IMG/VR virus record: IMGVR_UViG_3300048584_000058
Location: 1 to 40,804 of that record
DNA length: 40,804 nt
Strand: one strand, 5' to 3'
Source of the DNA: a virus
Part shown: one piece after another, positions 1 through 9,769 of the stretch
How positions within the stretch are numbered: the first letter of the stretch is position 1
Layout of the letters: each line of letters begins with the position of its first letter
Position numbers and translations under genes: made by a program
The notes under the pieces: model-generated
The model's input: only the letters and a program-made list of their open reading frames with translations
Told to the model about the DNA's origin: nothing
Database searches by the model: none

Positions 1-127
1 TAGAACACTGACGATTTATTAACTGATACTTACACAGTATTGACACAGCTTATAGTAGGAATATTATTCTCAATAATGATGTATATGTTGACAGCAGACC
101 ACGATACAAGAGGATATTTACAAAGAT
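1..127. repeat. 127-bp exact direct repeat, copy 1 (second copy 38436-38562)
   Basis: The first 127 bases are identical to 38436-38562; the first mismatch is A128 versus C38563, and it is silent in the overlapping reading frame. Similarity then continues imperfectly to about base 260. An exact match ending at 127 looks like the shared node of a k=127 assembly graph. That would make the window ends two branches leaving one node of a circular genome rather than a biological terminal repeat. This is inference from the length. Confidence 0.8.
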
Positions 128-176
128 AAAGCCATTAAAAAATAGTAAAAGAAGTACCAAAATATGTTGACAATAA
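1..176 (+). CDS. 3' part of hypothetical protein (allele A of the 38351-38611 gene)
   Basis: Reading begins inside the gene; the first whole codon is GAA at 3-5 and TAA is at 174-176. The encoded peptide is identical to the C-terminal 57 residues of the complete gene at 38351-38611, including TGA glycines, and the base differences are silent. The N-terminal 29 residues are missing only because the window starts here. It is basic, rich in Tyr, Asn and Arg, and of no recognised family. Confidence 0.75.
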
Positions 177-212
177 CCTACTTATCAACAAGCGACCCAA
201 TATATCTATACA

Positions 213-425
213 ATGATGATTACAAATGTAATTCTACTTCATAACCCATACAATCAAATGGAAACACCAACCCCACAGATACAACCGCCTAAAGAACCAA
301 CACAAGAACAACAGCAACTAGCTAACATCCTAGCACGAAGTCATCAATGACACTGTTGAGATAACTGTATGTGCGATAAATGCAAGGAGTATGGTATAGG
401 TATTTATTTTACCAATAATGAGTAA
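213..425 (+). CDS. Fused small zinc-ribbon-like protein (allele A)
   Basis: A 70-aa protein whose first 16 residues match the start of the 38648-38917 product and whose C-terminal half matches the zinc-ribbon-like product of 38886-39068. The C-terminus carries H-x-C-G-D-N-C-M-C-D-K-C, with Cys spacing CxxxCxCxxC that could bind zinc. Relative to the other allele, the sequence between the two genes has been lost in frame, making one chimeric ORF. TGA encodes two glycines flanking the first Cys. The function is unknown; a metal-binding regulator or adaptor is possible. Confidence 0.65.
375..410 (+). repeat. 36-bp seam repeat, copy 1 (others 1120-1155 and 39009-39044)
   Basis: The same 36 bases occur three times. 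Copies at 375-410 and 39009-39044 encode the end of a zinc-ribbon-like protein (residues DKCKEYGIGIYF). The copy at 1120-1155 lies outside any complete gene, just before the next start codon. Each copy abuts a point where allele A and allele B carry different genes, so it marks a cassette-exchange seam. Confidence 0.8.
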
Positions 426-430
426 TAACA

Positions 431-1108
431 ATGCATAAAATCAAAGTCATAAGATTCTACAAAGAAGACGTCGATGTTAATGAGATATGTCGCACATCAG
501 CAATTAAGCATAATTACATTACAGAGGCATGAGATAAACGAGATATGTGAACACAGAATGTTAGCATGACACAAGAAGTAATTCGTTACAAACTAATTAG
601 TACAAAAGATTATATGAAAGACGATGAGCTTGATGATTTTATTCTTTATGCAACATCTTCTTTGGTAAAAGACTTAAAAGAAAGAAGAAAAGAAATAGAA
701 AATTGACATCAACAGTGGGCTGAAGACTTGTGTGATATGTATGAAGAGAGGAATAAAAAGTTAATTGATATGTATAATGAGCAAGCAGAGCAAATCAAAA
801 AGGATGGTAGCTCACTTGTTGATGAGGCGTTTGAAGCGAAAAAAGAAGCATCATATAAAGCAGAAATAATAAAAATAGAAACAGATAGGATATTGAGAGA
901 AAATGAAGAGGCACTTAAAATGCAAGAATTATTAAAAGAAATTACTTACACAGATAGCGAATCGTTAGTTAGGACCCTTATGAATTTAGACCGAGATACA
1001 AGGTATGTATTATGAGATATAATTTATTCTAAAGATGACCTAAAAAAGGTAATAGAACGATATAAGTTTAACAATCCTGAAAAATATTGCAATAATGACG
1101 AAGATTAA
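431..1108 (+). CDS. Hypothetical coiled-coil protein, 225 aa
   Basis: The ATG at 431 follows five bases after the preceding TAA, and the frame runs through several TGA glycine codons to TAA at 1106-1108. Residues from about 80 to 175 are rich in Glu and Lys with heptad-like spacing, so a long coiled coil is likely. No catalytic motif is visible. It occupies the place held in allele B by an unrelated gene (39058-39642), so it is an alternative cassette between conserved flanks. Family not recognised. Confidence 0.7.
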
Positions 1109-1119
1109 AAAACGTTTGT

Positions 1120-1155
1120 GATAAATGCAAGGAGTATGGTATAGGTATTTATTTT
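1120..1155 (+). repeat. 36-bp seam repeat, copy 2, untranslated remnant
   Basis: This is an exact copy of the 3' coding seam at 375-410. Here it is preceded by a TAA-terminated cassette and has no start codon of its own, so it looks like a decayed gene end left by cassette insertion. It now forms the leader of the gene starting at 1170. Confidence 0.75.
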
Positions 1156-1169
1156 GTAAATAATAAGTA

Positions 1170-1382
1170 ATGAAACCACAACGACAATTCAACCTAGAGA
1201 AGATGGATACAGAACAACTAGAGAACAAAGTAAAAGACATTGTACGATGTATCAAATGAGCTAAGAGTATGGAAAGCAGAGAAGCGTTTCTCCATCAACT
1301 CGATGTGGCAAATAAGATACTAGAGACAAAGAAACAATTACTTCTTAACTTTGATACAAAAGATGGAGCATATGCAGACTAA
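1170..1382 (+). CDS. Hypothetical small protein (allele A of 39673-39885), 70 aa
   Basis: ATG at 1170, TAA at 1380-1382. It is nearly identical in protein sequence to 39673-39885, with mostly silent base changes, which is good evidence that it is a real selected gene. Predicted largely helical: an N-terminal polar segment, then KxxLxxKKQLLLNF. Its 3' end overlaps the next gene by 11 bases, implying coupled translation. Function unknown. Confidence 0.75.
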
Positions 1383-1653
1383 ATGCTATAGATGTTGAAA
1401 AAGAAATGTAGATGTTCATACTTGTAATCCTACAGATGTAGCGAGATGATATGAGATATGAGAAATGGTAAAAGCATTGTGAGAATACTGGGTAAAGCAT
1501 CCAGAGCTTAGATTTTGACAGTTACTATTTGCTATATGATACCTAGAAAGCGATGATAGTAATGATTGGGTACAAGAGGGGAAAGCAATAATCAAAGACC
1601 CGTTCTATAAGAATGATAGTAAATTGCAAGAATGTCTTGACAAAGCAAAGTAG
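1372..1653 (+). CDS. Zinc-knuckle small phage protein (allele A of 39875-40150), 93 aa
   Basis: Starts inside the previous gene (11-bp overlap) and ends at TAG 1651-1653. The N-terminus has C-x-x-C-G (residues 5-9) with H16 and C18, a likely zinc site. The middle segment LRFGQLLFAIGYLE followed by D-P-F resembles a widespread family of short phage proteins of unknown role. The allele at 39875 shares both ends but differs between residues 20 and 45. It is the last gene of the rightward operon in this allele. Confidence 0.7.
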
Positions 1654-1680
1654 ATTAGTAATATACAAGGGTTCAAATTA

Positions 1681-1758
1681 GCACAACTCCATTGTAACGG
1701 GATAACAAGCTCCGCAAGCCTATCCACGAGCAAGCTCTCGCTACAACAGTTATTGTGC
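1681..1758. ncRNA. Candidate three-way-junction structured RNA
   Basis: All stems are perfect: outer GCACAA (1681-1686) with TTGTGC (1753-1758); inner TTGTA (1692-1696) with TACAA (1742-1746); then two side hairpins, GGATA (1700-1704) with TATCC (1721-1725) and CGAG (1727-1730) with CTCG (1737-1740). Together they form a nested Y-shaped fold in the convergent gap. I see no tRNA features and no coding frame. The strand cannot be decided by pairing alone. It could be a processed operon end or a distinct small RNA. Confidence 0.5.
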
Positions 1759-1765
1759 AAACTTG

Positions 1766-1816
1766 GACTATAGGGATTAGCATCGCCTACGGCATTCCTA
1801 TGCTACTTATATAGTC
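1766..1816. terminator. Hairpin between convergent operons
   Basis: GACTATA (1766-1772) pairs perfectly with TATAGTC (1810-1816), enclosing a second stem TAGCAT/ATGCTA that competes with AGGGAT/ATTCCT. There is no clean T-tract on either side. It overlaps the stop codon of the leftward gene ending at 1803 and probably insulates the two operons. Confidence 0.45.
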
Positions 1817-2222
1817 ACATTTCTTTTTTAAGTAGTTCGTAGACATTATCATATTCATCAAGTTTCTGTTGTAGGCATAACTCAAACTTAGAAACAATAA
1901 CCGTTCATTTATACTTATTTATGTTTAGTTCGTGGTATTTAATAGACTCATCTAATTCGTTTAGCCTATACATCAATATTGTTATCCTACTTTGACTTTG
2001 TGCTATATTTACTTGTTTTATTGCTATATACAATGCTAATAGACCAACTACACAACCGATTACTACTTGCAGATAACCTAAATTTGATTGCAAAACTCAT
2101 AGACTATCTGTGGTATTTGTCACTTCTGGCAACACTAATTCGATATATAGCAGAACAAATGTCGAAAATAGAATAACAGCAACGAAACACCACGTTGTAT
2201 ATGTTTTTGCCCTTAAACTCAT
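1803..2222 (-). CDS. Hypothetical two-TM coiled-coil membrane protein, 139 aa
   Basis: ATG at 2222 reads through TGA glycines to TAG at 1805-1803. Residues about 10-30 form one hydrophobic helix and about 50-70 a second one (VVIGCVVGLLALYIAI), followed by a polar, Glu/Lys-rich helix. The N-out/C-in hairpin plus soluble tail is common among phage inner-membrane proteins such as superinfection-exclusion or spanin-like factors, but no family is recognised. It is the last gene of the leftward operon. Confidence 0.65.
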
Positions 2223-2290
2223 AAACAAACACATAGTAATAAATACCCATTACTAACCAAACAAAATGCAATATCAATAGCACTCCACAT
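2213..2290 (-). CDS. Possible 25-aa hydrophobic peptide
   Basis: ATG at 2290, TAA at 2215-2213, overlapping the start of the 2222 gene by ten bases as in a coupled pair. It is almost entirely hydrophobic (one predicted membrane segment). The evidence is only the overlap geometry and the composition; a competing reading frame also spans this stretch. Confidence 0.25.
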
Positions 2291-2406
2291 CGCCCGCTAT
2301 GCGTTCTTGTTACGTAAGAGGTCACCAAATTTCCACAATATATTTTGATTATCATACTAGAAATCTAATATGACAATCATACATTGTAAAAACTTGGGTA
2401 TATAAA

Positions 2407-2428
2407 AAACTGTCACAATAGACAGTTT
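2407..2428. terminator. Bidirectional intrinsic terminator
   Basis: AAACTGTC (2407-2414) and GACAGTTT (2421-2428) form a perfect 8-bp stem with a 6-base loop. On the minus strand the stem runs directly into a T-rich tract, and on the plus strand it is followed by CTTTTATTATACTTTTT. It sits downstream of the zincin gene and upstream of the 2222 gene, so the latter may have separate expression. Confidence 0.7.
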
Positions 2429-2509
2429 CTTTTATTATACTTTTTATATGATTTTGAGGAATATAATCCATAAATATACTGATATTTAGCGATTACAATC
2501 CCATAATAT

Positions 2510-2851
2510 CTATACTTTTAGCGATTTGATTTTCTTATACGCCTCTCTTGTATAGAACTCCATAGCATAAGCATAATACTCATGAAGTGGCTCATTTCAG
2601 TATCATATATACTCTCCTATTTCCCTAGTATAGTGAGTTAGTTCGTGTATAAACCGATCAAGTCTAGGTTGTCATAGTCGTATATGTCCTCATATGCTTT
2701 CCTCATAGGTATACATAGCAAGAGACGTTCATCGGTCGGTAGTATCAAATCATTTCTTCTCCATAATAACACAAAATCTCTCATAGTCGCCTATATATAT
2801 AAATAATCTTTTCTCGTGGAAACTATCATAGATTTCATATTGTTTGAGCAT
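2510..2851 (-). CDS. Putative zincin metallopeptidase, 113 aa
   Basis: The start ATG shares its A with the TAA of the upstream gene. Residues 69-73 are H-E-L-T-H, the HExxH zinc-binding signature, and a glutamate-rich helix (EYYAYAMEF) follows about 17 residues later and could give the third ligand. At 113 aa it is a minimal zincin. Its position at the end of the virion/lysis operon would suit processing of a phage or host surface protein, but the substrate is unknown. TGA encodes glycine at several sites, including next to the motif. Confidence 0.6.
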
Positions 2852-4479
2852 TATGGTAGACGTTTAGAATATATATCTGGCAGTCAGAACTCATTTCTTT
2901 GAGTTACACTATATCAAGGGTAACTATCCATAAGCAAGTCTTTATCATACTGGTTCTGCCCAGCTAGTGCGTTTATCTTTAGGTGAGTTACATTCTTTCC
3001 TGTGTATATCTGTTCATTATGCTCGTGAGCCGAAACCAAAACAACTTGTTTATTTGTGTCTGCGAATTTCCACGCTATCTTCTCAGGGTTTTTCTTGTCA
3101 AGTCTTTCTCAGTGGTGTGATAGATATTGTATTCCATCAACCTCAAATGTTCATATCTTGTCTCTAATAATTTGAAACTGTATGTCGGCGTTTGCTAGAT
3201 ACGCTTTCAACATCTCATAAAAGATAGTAGCGTATATTCTTTCGTTGTCTCATTCGTTTAGTGTACTCGCCCTATCGTGGTTTCATCATATTCATATAAA
3301 GTGTACTTTCTTCCCAGCTTTAAGAATATTCTTAAGGAAATCTACAAATACATTGACTCCATACATAAACAGATCCGCACCATATATTCAATTCATCCCC
3401 TCTATTTGCCCAGAGTGCATACCTCACTGCATAAGAGCTTCAAATATATCTCATAGACAGTTAATATATACCTCTTTGCTAGGGTTGCTTATTATGTCCT
3501 TTTCTATTGTTTTCAGTCTTGCAATTACTTTATCAGTTTCAACCTTTCATAAATGCGTATCTCATATGTGATATACTGGCTTCGCTCCCTTATAGATTTT
3601 ATGCTTCATAGCTTGTATATGTAATGGCTTGATACTGTTGACAAATGGCGCTATTTGCTCAAGAAATCACTCAAGAGTACCTAATACCCTAGCTTGTTTT
3701 TTAGCTACCTTTTCAAGATTTGTAACGTGAGCTTCTTTATATTTATGCTTGTATTTGTCTTGAAAGTTCTTGTATGTTGCTTCCTCGATTACTTCATCTA
3801 TAGTTCAAGCATCACTGGCATTGTCCATAGATAGTGGCGAAAGTATGTTGCTATCCTTATATAATCATATATTACTCTTGATAAGATTTCGGGCCTTTAC
3901 ACTCAATTCATATTTTGCCCTAATCGCCTCCCCAGACATATTCGCTCAATGTCTTGAATAGTCGTTAAAAATATTGTCAACTAATTCTACAGGTAATCTA
4001 TACACCTGCTTTACTTTCCCACTGACAGAGTTTTCATCCTTATAGATAACATACTCATTATTGATAACCTCATACTTTGGTTTATCAACAGAGTCGTCAT
4101 TGATTTCTTTTAGCTTAGTCTTTCACTCTTTGATAAGTTCCCTAGCCTTTTCAATAATTTCCCTAGTCTCTGTTTCATCTAGTTCGCTTCCCAATTCCTT
4201 AGATACTTTTTTTGCAAGTGCTTCATAGTTTTTTTTAGGGTGCTGAGTTTTTACCTCTAAAACTTTCTTCACAACATTTTCAGGTTTTTTCAGCATCCTA
4301 GCGACTTGTTTATAGATTAAATCCATAGGAGCGTATAAAATATAAATACGCCTATAGTACAATTTATTTTTCAGATTTCAAGTGATAATTTTAAGCTCTT
4401 TTTGATACTGGGCGGTATAATCTGCCACCCAGTATAGTCTATGAAGCTCTACGTATTTTTTCTTAGATAGATAAGCCAT
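2851..4479 (-). CDS. Metallophosphoesterase (calcineurin-like), 542 aa
   Basis: The C-terminal half carries the signature motifs in order: HIGDTHLG (D307, H309), CLGDIFEA, GIGGNHDR (N400, H401, D402), SHHGERL and SAHEH. This matches the metal-binding set of metallophosphoesterases, which hydrolyse phosphomono- or diesters, including nucleic acids and nucleotides. The N-terminal 240 residues are helical and charged, with no recognised domain; a DNA-binding or HTH-like segment near residues 50-75 is possible. Several motif glycines are TGA-encoded. It lies between the lysis genes and the zincin. Confidence 0.85.
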
Positions 4480-4485
4480 TTTGAC

Positions 4486-5316
4486 CTATTTTTGACTTGT
4501 TTTTGCTCTATAATGTCCAATATCATCAAGCATTCTATGGATATAATACTCATCTTCATAGTTTGTAAACAATGCAACGTGTCATTCATTCAAACATTTC
4601 TCCCAAGCAAGAACGATTTCTTTTTCTGCTTGTGTGTCTCCTGTCTTGTGTTTAGGCATAATAGTAGGATTTTCTAAAAAGTAAAAGTAAAATGATGTGT
4701 AGTGTAAAGTTTTACTTAATAACTGATTTTGCAACATTGGTTGCGATATTTCGATTACGTTATATGGTAGACTTCATAAGAAGTTTTCTACTATATAATA
4801 GTTTCAATTTGTCTTATGCTTAAATATTCTCCTAAGGTGTCAGGTGCTACCACCGAAAAGGTAGTCAACATCTCCATCATCTTTCACGTCTTGTGTGTAT
4901 TCTTTTCATACCTTACTCCCCAGAGTCAAACTCCATCATACTTTAATCAAATCCATATAATCTTGAGAATATGTACTTACGCTGTTCTTCATAAGAGTCA
5001 ATCATTTCTTCTTGAAGAAGTCAACAAACATATCTCAACCTTTACTGGTATACATTCCGTTCTCTTTACTCCATCAGTAGTCTGGCAACATAGCTCTAAG
5101 CTCTTTCACATCTGCATCAGTAAACGTATACCCTGTGTTATCTGTGATACATCAAAGAATAGCCCACATTACACATTCACTAGTCCCTTGTCTTGCTTCA
5201 AACCTCCAGTCTTGCCAGTGTGTCTTGGGTGTTTTTATTCATTGCAAAAGAGAACTACCGCCCTCGTAGTCGTGTTCTCCCAACCCTCATTCTATAACCC
5301 CTCAAAATCTATCCAT
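4486..5316 (-). CDS. Putative papain-fold cysteine peptidase or amidase, 276 aa
   Basis: A Cys-His-Asn order typical of papain-like folds is visible: C48 in GTSECVMWAILG, H160 in STGHLRRIF and N178 in VENFLG, spaced as in C39-type peptidases. The start used is ATG 5316; a GTG ten codons upstream would add a hydrophobic N-terminus. It overlaps the upstream 37-aa membrane gene by eight bases and follows the holin candidates, so a role as endolysin or in prohead/surface proteolysis is plausible. A later segment, GHVALFTN, resembles the His motif of CHAP domains. Confidence 0.5.
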
Positions 5317-5422
5317 AAACAACAGGAACAAAAGCAAATAAAGCACATACTACTCATAATATAGTCATAAGTATATATTTATTTTTAGGAAACATATACT
5401 CAAATCATACCCTACGTTTCAT
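5309..5422 (-). CDS. Small membrane protein, 37 aa (lysis candidate)
   Basis: ATG at 5422, TAG at 5311-5309. A basic N-terminus (MKRRVGFEY) is followed by one hydrophobic helix of about 18 residues ending VVYG. It is sandwiched between two other membrane-protein genes and the peptidase and overlaps the latter, which suggests a holin, antiholin or spanin-type job. Topology only; no family recognised. Confidence 0.5.
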
Positions 5423-5462
5423 ATTTTACAGTACATAGTAAACAGTACAGAGTGTACAGTAG

Positions 5463-5660
5463 TTATTTGGCAACTCACATATCGTGGAAATACTTTGTAT
5501 TAACCCGCTTAGTTATCTGATTCAGTATAAGCATCAATACAGGTACATAAGCACTATCCATACTCGATATGGTAGCAATTCAGAAAGCTACTAGAGCATT
5601 AAACACCTGCCAGATAAACGTCCTAAATGCCTTGTTGTTGTTTCGTAATGTTACAATCAT
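5463..5660 (-). CDS. Holin-like membrane protein, 65 aa
   Basis: It has a positively charged N-terminus, a hydrophobic helix (FIWQVFNALVAFGIATI) and a second short hydrophobic stretch (YVPVLMLILNQI), with a charged C-terminus. The size and two-helix pattern fit phage holins, which permeabilise the inner membrane to trigger lysis. It neighbours an XhlA-like protein and a peptidase. Assignment rests on topology and context. Confidence 0.55.
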
Positions 5661-5684
5661 TTGTTATAATAACAATGTAAAATG

Positions 5685-5912
5685 TTACTTTAGTTTTATA
5701 AAAGCTATAAGGAAAGCTCAAACAGATATAAGTAATGATATAACCATTTGTCGGCTCCCACTAGCTCATTTTCTCGCTTCCTTTTCGGCTTCATACTCTC
5801 TACGTGTGATGAAGTTTTCAGGCATTGCATCAAACTTTGATAGTATCTTGTCTATCTTATCTTCTAGCCTATCCATACGCTCTTCAACACGTTTAATTTG
5901 TAAATCAGTCAT
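5685..5912 (-). CDS. XhlA-like coiled-coil/TM lysis protein, 75 aa
   Basis: An N-terminal coiled coil (VEERMDRLEDKIDKILSKF) is followed by a polar linker and a single C-terminal membrane helix (MVISLLISVGAFLIAFI) with a short basic tail. This architecture matches haemolysin XhlA-type phage proteins that work with a holin. Its start is 17 bases downstream of the tail-fibre stop, so it is in the same operon. Confidence 0.6.
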
Positions 5913-5928
5913 AACAATGCTTACATAA

Positions 5929-8646
5929 CTATAAATCGGTACTATGTGGTATTAGCTTACTCGCTTTCTTTACTCAGTCGTTTATGATTGTCAAATCAGC
6001 TGGTATATCTGTTGTAACTATTGTGTTTATATTTGCTAGTTGTGCTTGTTCTGTTGGAGATAGTCAACTACCTACTGCAAACGCCACAACGTGGTCAGGT
6101 GCTGAATAAATATTCCCTCAGGTCGTATCTATAATAGTAACAACGCTTTTAGTTACACTATCATATCAGTATCAGTCTATCAACACTACTGGCACACTTG
6201 GAGAGGTTACGTTCTTAATCTTGAAATTCTCAAATGAGTAGTTTGCTGTATCAGGTGCATTGATTATACGCCCTTCATCTCTAATACCTGCCAATGTATA
6301 TAACCAGTATGTTTCATATGCATATAGTTCCTTTCGTGGTACATATACTTCAGGTAAAGACAATGGGTTGTCAACCTCTATCAAGAACGCACTATCATCA
6401 ATAGTATATCAAGATAATGTACTTCAATCTATACCATTACTCATATATACTGTATCATCTTCCTGTGATAGTCTGTATGTAATACTTTCAGGTCATCATA
6501 TTCAGTCCTCTAATGTACCTATTACTGTATCAATAAATAGTTTTGCATTTGTGCCATTTTGATACATAGCTCTCACTCTTATTTCTCTATCTGCTACGTA
6601 TGGGCTTGGGTCTGTTCGTGTATAAGGGAATGTAGTTACTATATCATTATATAATTCTGTGCTACTTGTCAAATCATATATTTGCAATCTAGTATTTGGC
6701 TCTCAATTAGTAACTGTTACTGATTGGGTAAGGATAGGTTGTATAATATTAACTGTCGCTCCTGCTGTTGTATAGGTTGGTACTGTTTGTCCTAAAGCTA
6801 TATGGATATTCACTACTCATGTTACTGCACTTACATTGATATCTGTTGTATATCCTGTAAATGTACTATCAGTCAAGTAGTAGTCTCACGCACTAGGTAT
6901 CTCTATTGCATATTGACTAGCAGCTCACGCTGTAAAGTTACACTCTATGAATCAAGCTCATACATTAGCGACCACATTTGGAGATACAAGTGAATTTTCT
7001 ATGTTACATCATTGGAACTCTTCATCAGTTGTTATTGCTAGGCATTCTACCATATTAGCTCATACTAAAGGTACTGTTGTCCAATCTATTGCTGTACTCT
7101 TGAAAATTGTACCTTGAAAATTATAGGTGGCACTAGCACTAGATGTCGACAATATTGCGAATAATCAGTCAACTACTGGTGCAAAGATAGTATTAGAAAA
7201 GTCTACTACATCAGTAGCACTTGCATTTATTTTGATACTATAATCTGATAATTGGTATAGGTTTGTCTGAAATGGTGTTTCAATAGAAACTATATTTATT
7301 TTAGTAACTGTTTTATTTGTAGCATCTCATATAGTAATAGGAGTTCTTGTTGATAACTGCCCCACTCATCACAAAGCAGCTTCTCAATTTCTTCATCATT
7401 GCGACACTCTCCTTATATGCTCTGCATCAATAGGAGCTTGCAAACTACCACCAGTCAATACAGTATCAGTATACCAAACAAAGTCGGTAATGTGATGTGA
7501 TACATTTGTACCCGATGTGCTAGCCCTATGCAATAACCGTCATATTCTTTGTACGTCTGCTAAATCAACAGGCGTTACACTTCATTCAATAAATCTATCA
7601 GCCAGTCTAAAGAAAAAACGTCAAGATGATGCATATTCTGACCTAGCTCATAATCTATATGCCCCCCGATTACCTAGTGAGTCCATAAGCACCATTATTG
7701 CCCCTTTTACGCCAACTATGGTATTACCCGCTGTTCTAATAATTGTTCACGTCAATATTCAATTAGGGTCTGAGAAATCAAATGCCTGTGCTAACCAACC
7801 TCAGAAAAATCATATAACTGATGCTCTCACAAATCAAATACCTCTCATAACTTCCACAACTCACGATGTTGATGCGGTTGTATAATCTTGCAAAGTAATC
7901 CCTTCTATTGTTGCTGGCAATCACATAGTGCTTATCTGATTAAGTGTGTAGTCAGCTACTGGTCTACCGATAGATAGTGGTTGTTCTGCTATAACGTTAG
8001 CATCTGGTGGTAGTATTCAGTTTCAAGCATCAAGTATCTCTATTCTTAATAACCTAACTTGACTTCAAGAACCTGTTTCATACTTCTCTAATTGAAATCA
8101 AGGTAGCAATCAAGCTGTTTTTACTACATTATATCAGAATGCGTATAATAACGATGTTGTTGTGTAATCTCTTGCAACCGTAACCATAGCATTTCTATCT
8201 CGGTTTGGATTGTTATTTGCTACGTTACTTGCAACAAAATTAAGCACATAACTATTATTTGCTGTTGTTGTGATAGATGTCATTGTGGCTTGTGTTGTTG
8301 TTGTACCTATATTGTTACTAGCGATAGCTCATATTGGTGTTGTTGTATCATATTCATCGAATACCCAAGCGAATATATATCAAACATTGGCAGTCGCTAT
8401 AACAAATGTAGGTGGTGTTTCACTTGATGAAACTGCTATTTTTCTATATACAGCTAAACGTCAAGTAGAGTATGTGTTATTATCAATCAATGTTCGTCAA
8501 GGTGCAGTTGTTGTTAATGTAGTAGTATTGGCAGCCTGAAATGCAACAACAAGCAAATCTCCAGTTTGGTGTTCTGGTAATGGTGCTGAAAACGATGTTG
8601 TAACTGTATCGTCTACTGTCTCGCTATATCTTTTGACGTATGCCAT
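5929..8646 (-). CDS. Large tail fibre or appendage protein, 905 aa
   Basis: A single frame of 906 codons under code 25, rich in Thr, Asn, Ala, Val and Ile, with a repeating beta-strand pattern typical of fibre shafts and beta-sandwich modules. The N-terminus (SETVDDTVTTSFSAPLPEHQTGDLLV) resembles repeat modules found in phage surface proteins. Its middle resembles beta-helix-like spacing. It is probably part of the receptor-binding apparatus that touches the host surface. With TGA as a stop it would break into more than ten pieces. Confidence 0.7.
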
Positions 8647-8652
8647 AATCTA

Positions 8653-9369
8653 CTATATTGATAAAGCTCTATTACATATCTCCGTTGTGAGTGTATCGTC
8701 TGTATAAAACGCATCTGTACTAGGGGAATAGGTATTGTATACTCTCCTGTAATACTTAGTCGTTCAGTATGTGTATTCTAGTACTTCATAGGTTGGTTGT
8801 ACGTCATATGTTACTGGTTCAGCTGTTCGTTGGGTTGCGAGGATTGTTCGGTCTGTTGTTGGAGTAAATCCTCATCAGTCAACCCATTCAACATCATAAT
8901 CCTTATTACTTCTTTTAGATAATACCTGTCAAACACTTCAACCACCCTGTATTCAGTTTATAGCATAGTTGGTTCATAATATTCCTTTATGCTCTGGTAT
9001 ATCTAAACGCTCCTTTTCTATCTTTAGAGTCCCCTTATTTATTGCCTCTATAATCTCATCTGGCGACTTCTCCTCTTGTTGTTCGGGGATAACGATATTT
9101 GATATTTTTTCATCGATTACACCTAGTGTTTCAGCGTGTTTTGTCTCTATTTTATTTTCTATTTCCTCTATTTCTTCCTTTACTTCATCTTTTATATCTT
9201 GTATTGATTGTTGTAATGGTTTGATTTTCTCGATAACCTCTTTTTTTATTTCTCTTTCTACCTCTTGTAAATCATCTAATGTCAAAGTTTCCTGCTCTAT
9301 CTCTTGCAGGTCGTCTATAGTCAATATATCTTCTTGGATTAGTTCCAGATCTTCAATAGTTATCTCCAT
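8653..9369 (-). CDS. Tail-fibre stem protein, 238 aa, paralogue of 9770-11113
   Basis: An acidic N-terminus with three LDDLQE-like repeats leads into a long coiled coil (residues about 40-110). Then come SPDEIIEAINKGTLKI, a Gly-rich YAINGIQGGGSVGQVL block and DYDVEWVDGGG. The GQVL-x-K-x-S-x-x-DYD-x-EW-x-D motif is common in trimeric phage fibres at the point where knob domains attach. The C-terminal domain (about 90 residues) is unique. It likely trimerises as a fibre or fibre adaptor. Confidence 0.7.
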
Positions 9370-9372
9370 ATA

Positions 9373-9582
9373 TTATTGTTTAGTAATACCTGTTTTTTCA
9401 CACAGCAAATCAATCATATCTTCGTCATTTACCCAATTATTAGTCTCCTCCTCTGTAAAAGTATGAGCGTACTGGCTACCTCAAGCACTATATGTAATAG
9501 TAAGCTGTCTTGTCTCAATATTATAAGACCATTGTCATATAGTTACTTCTACTTCTTGTTCTGGGAATGTCTTTGTAAACAT
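9373..9582 (-). CDS. Hypothetical 69-aa protein in tail-fibre cluster
   Basis: Tightly packed between fibre genes. The middle alternates polar and hydrophobic residues (YNIETRQLTITYSAGG), suggesting a small beta-sheet domain, with an acidic C-terminal helix. Family not recognised. It may be a fibre chaperone or adaptor, from context only. Confidence 0.55.
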
Positions 9583-9605
9583 AGTGAGTTATGTAAATAA
9601 TAAAG

Positions 9606-9746
9606 TTATTCCGCTTTTTCTTCTTTCTCTGCTTTCATGGCTTCGTTTGCACATTCTACATAGTATTGTTCCGCTTTCTTGTACGCTTCTTGTGCTTGCA
9701 ACATAGCAATGTGTGCGTCAAATGCTTTAGCTTTTAGTTCTGACAT
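9606..9746 (-). CDS. Small helical protein, 46 aa
   Basis: Ala/Glu/Lys-rich, predicted as one amphipathic helix or coiled coil (QAQEAYKKAEQYYVE). It has no TGA codon and the C-terminus is a charged EKEEKAE tail. It lies between two fibre genes with 23-base gaps on both sides. It could assist fibre assembly; function unknown. Confidence 0.55.
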   Translation of the reverse strand: MSELKAKAFDAHIAMLQAQEAYKKAEQYYVECANEAMKAEKEEKAE

Positions 9747-9769
9747 AATGGTATATATTAAGAATAAAT

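Noticed and set aside
1681-1758. Second tRNA in the convergent gap
   Set aside because: It has a closed multi-stem fold but no T arm adjacent to a 7-bp acceptor and no anticodon loop.
2104-2355. 83-aa minus-strand ORF
   Set aside because: It overlaps the better two-TM frame (1803-2222) and lacks any recognised pattern; the alternative frame has clean membrane helices and reads through TGA in context.
3245-5364. Several plus-strand ORFs in the left half (e.g. 3245-3571, 4816-5364)
   Set aside because: They are antisense to the metallophosphoesterase and peptidase genes, whose motifs are explicit.
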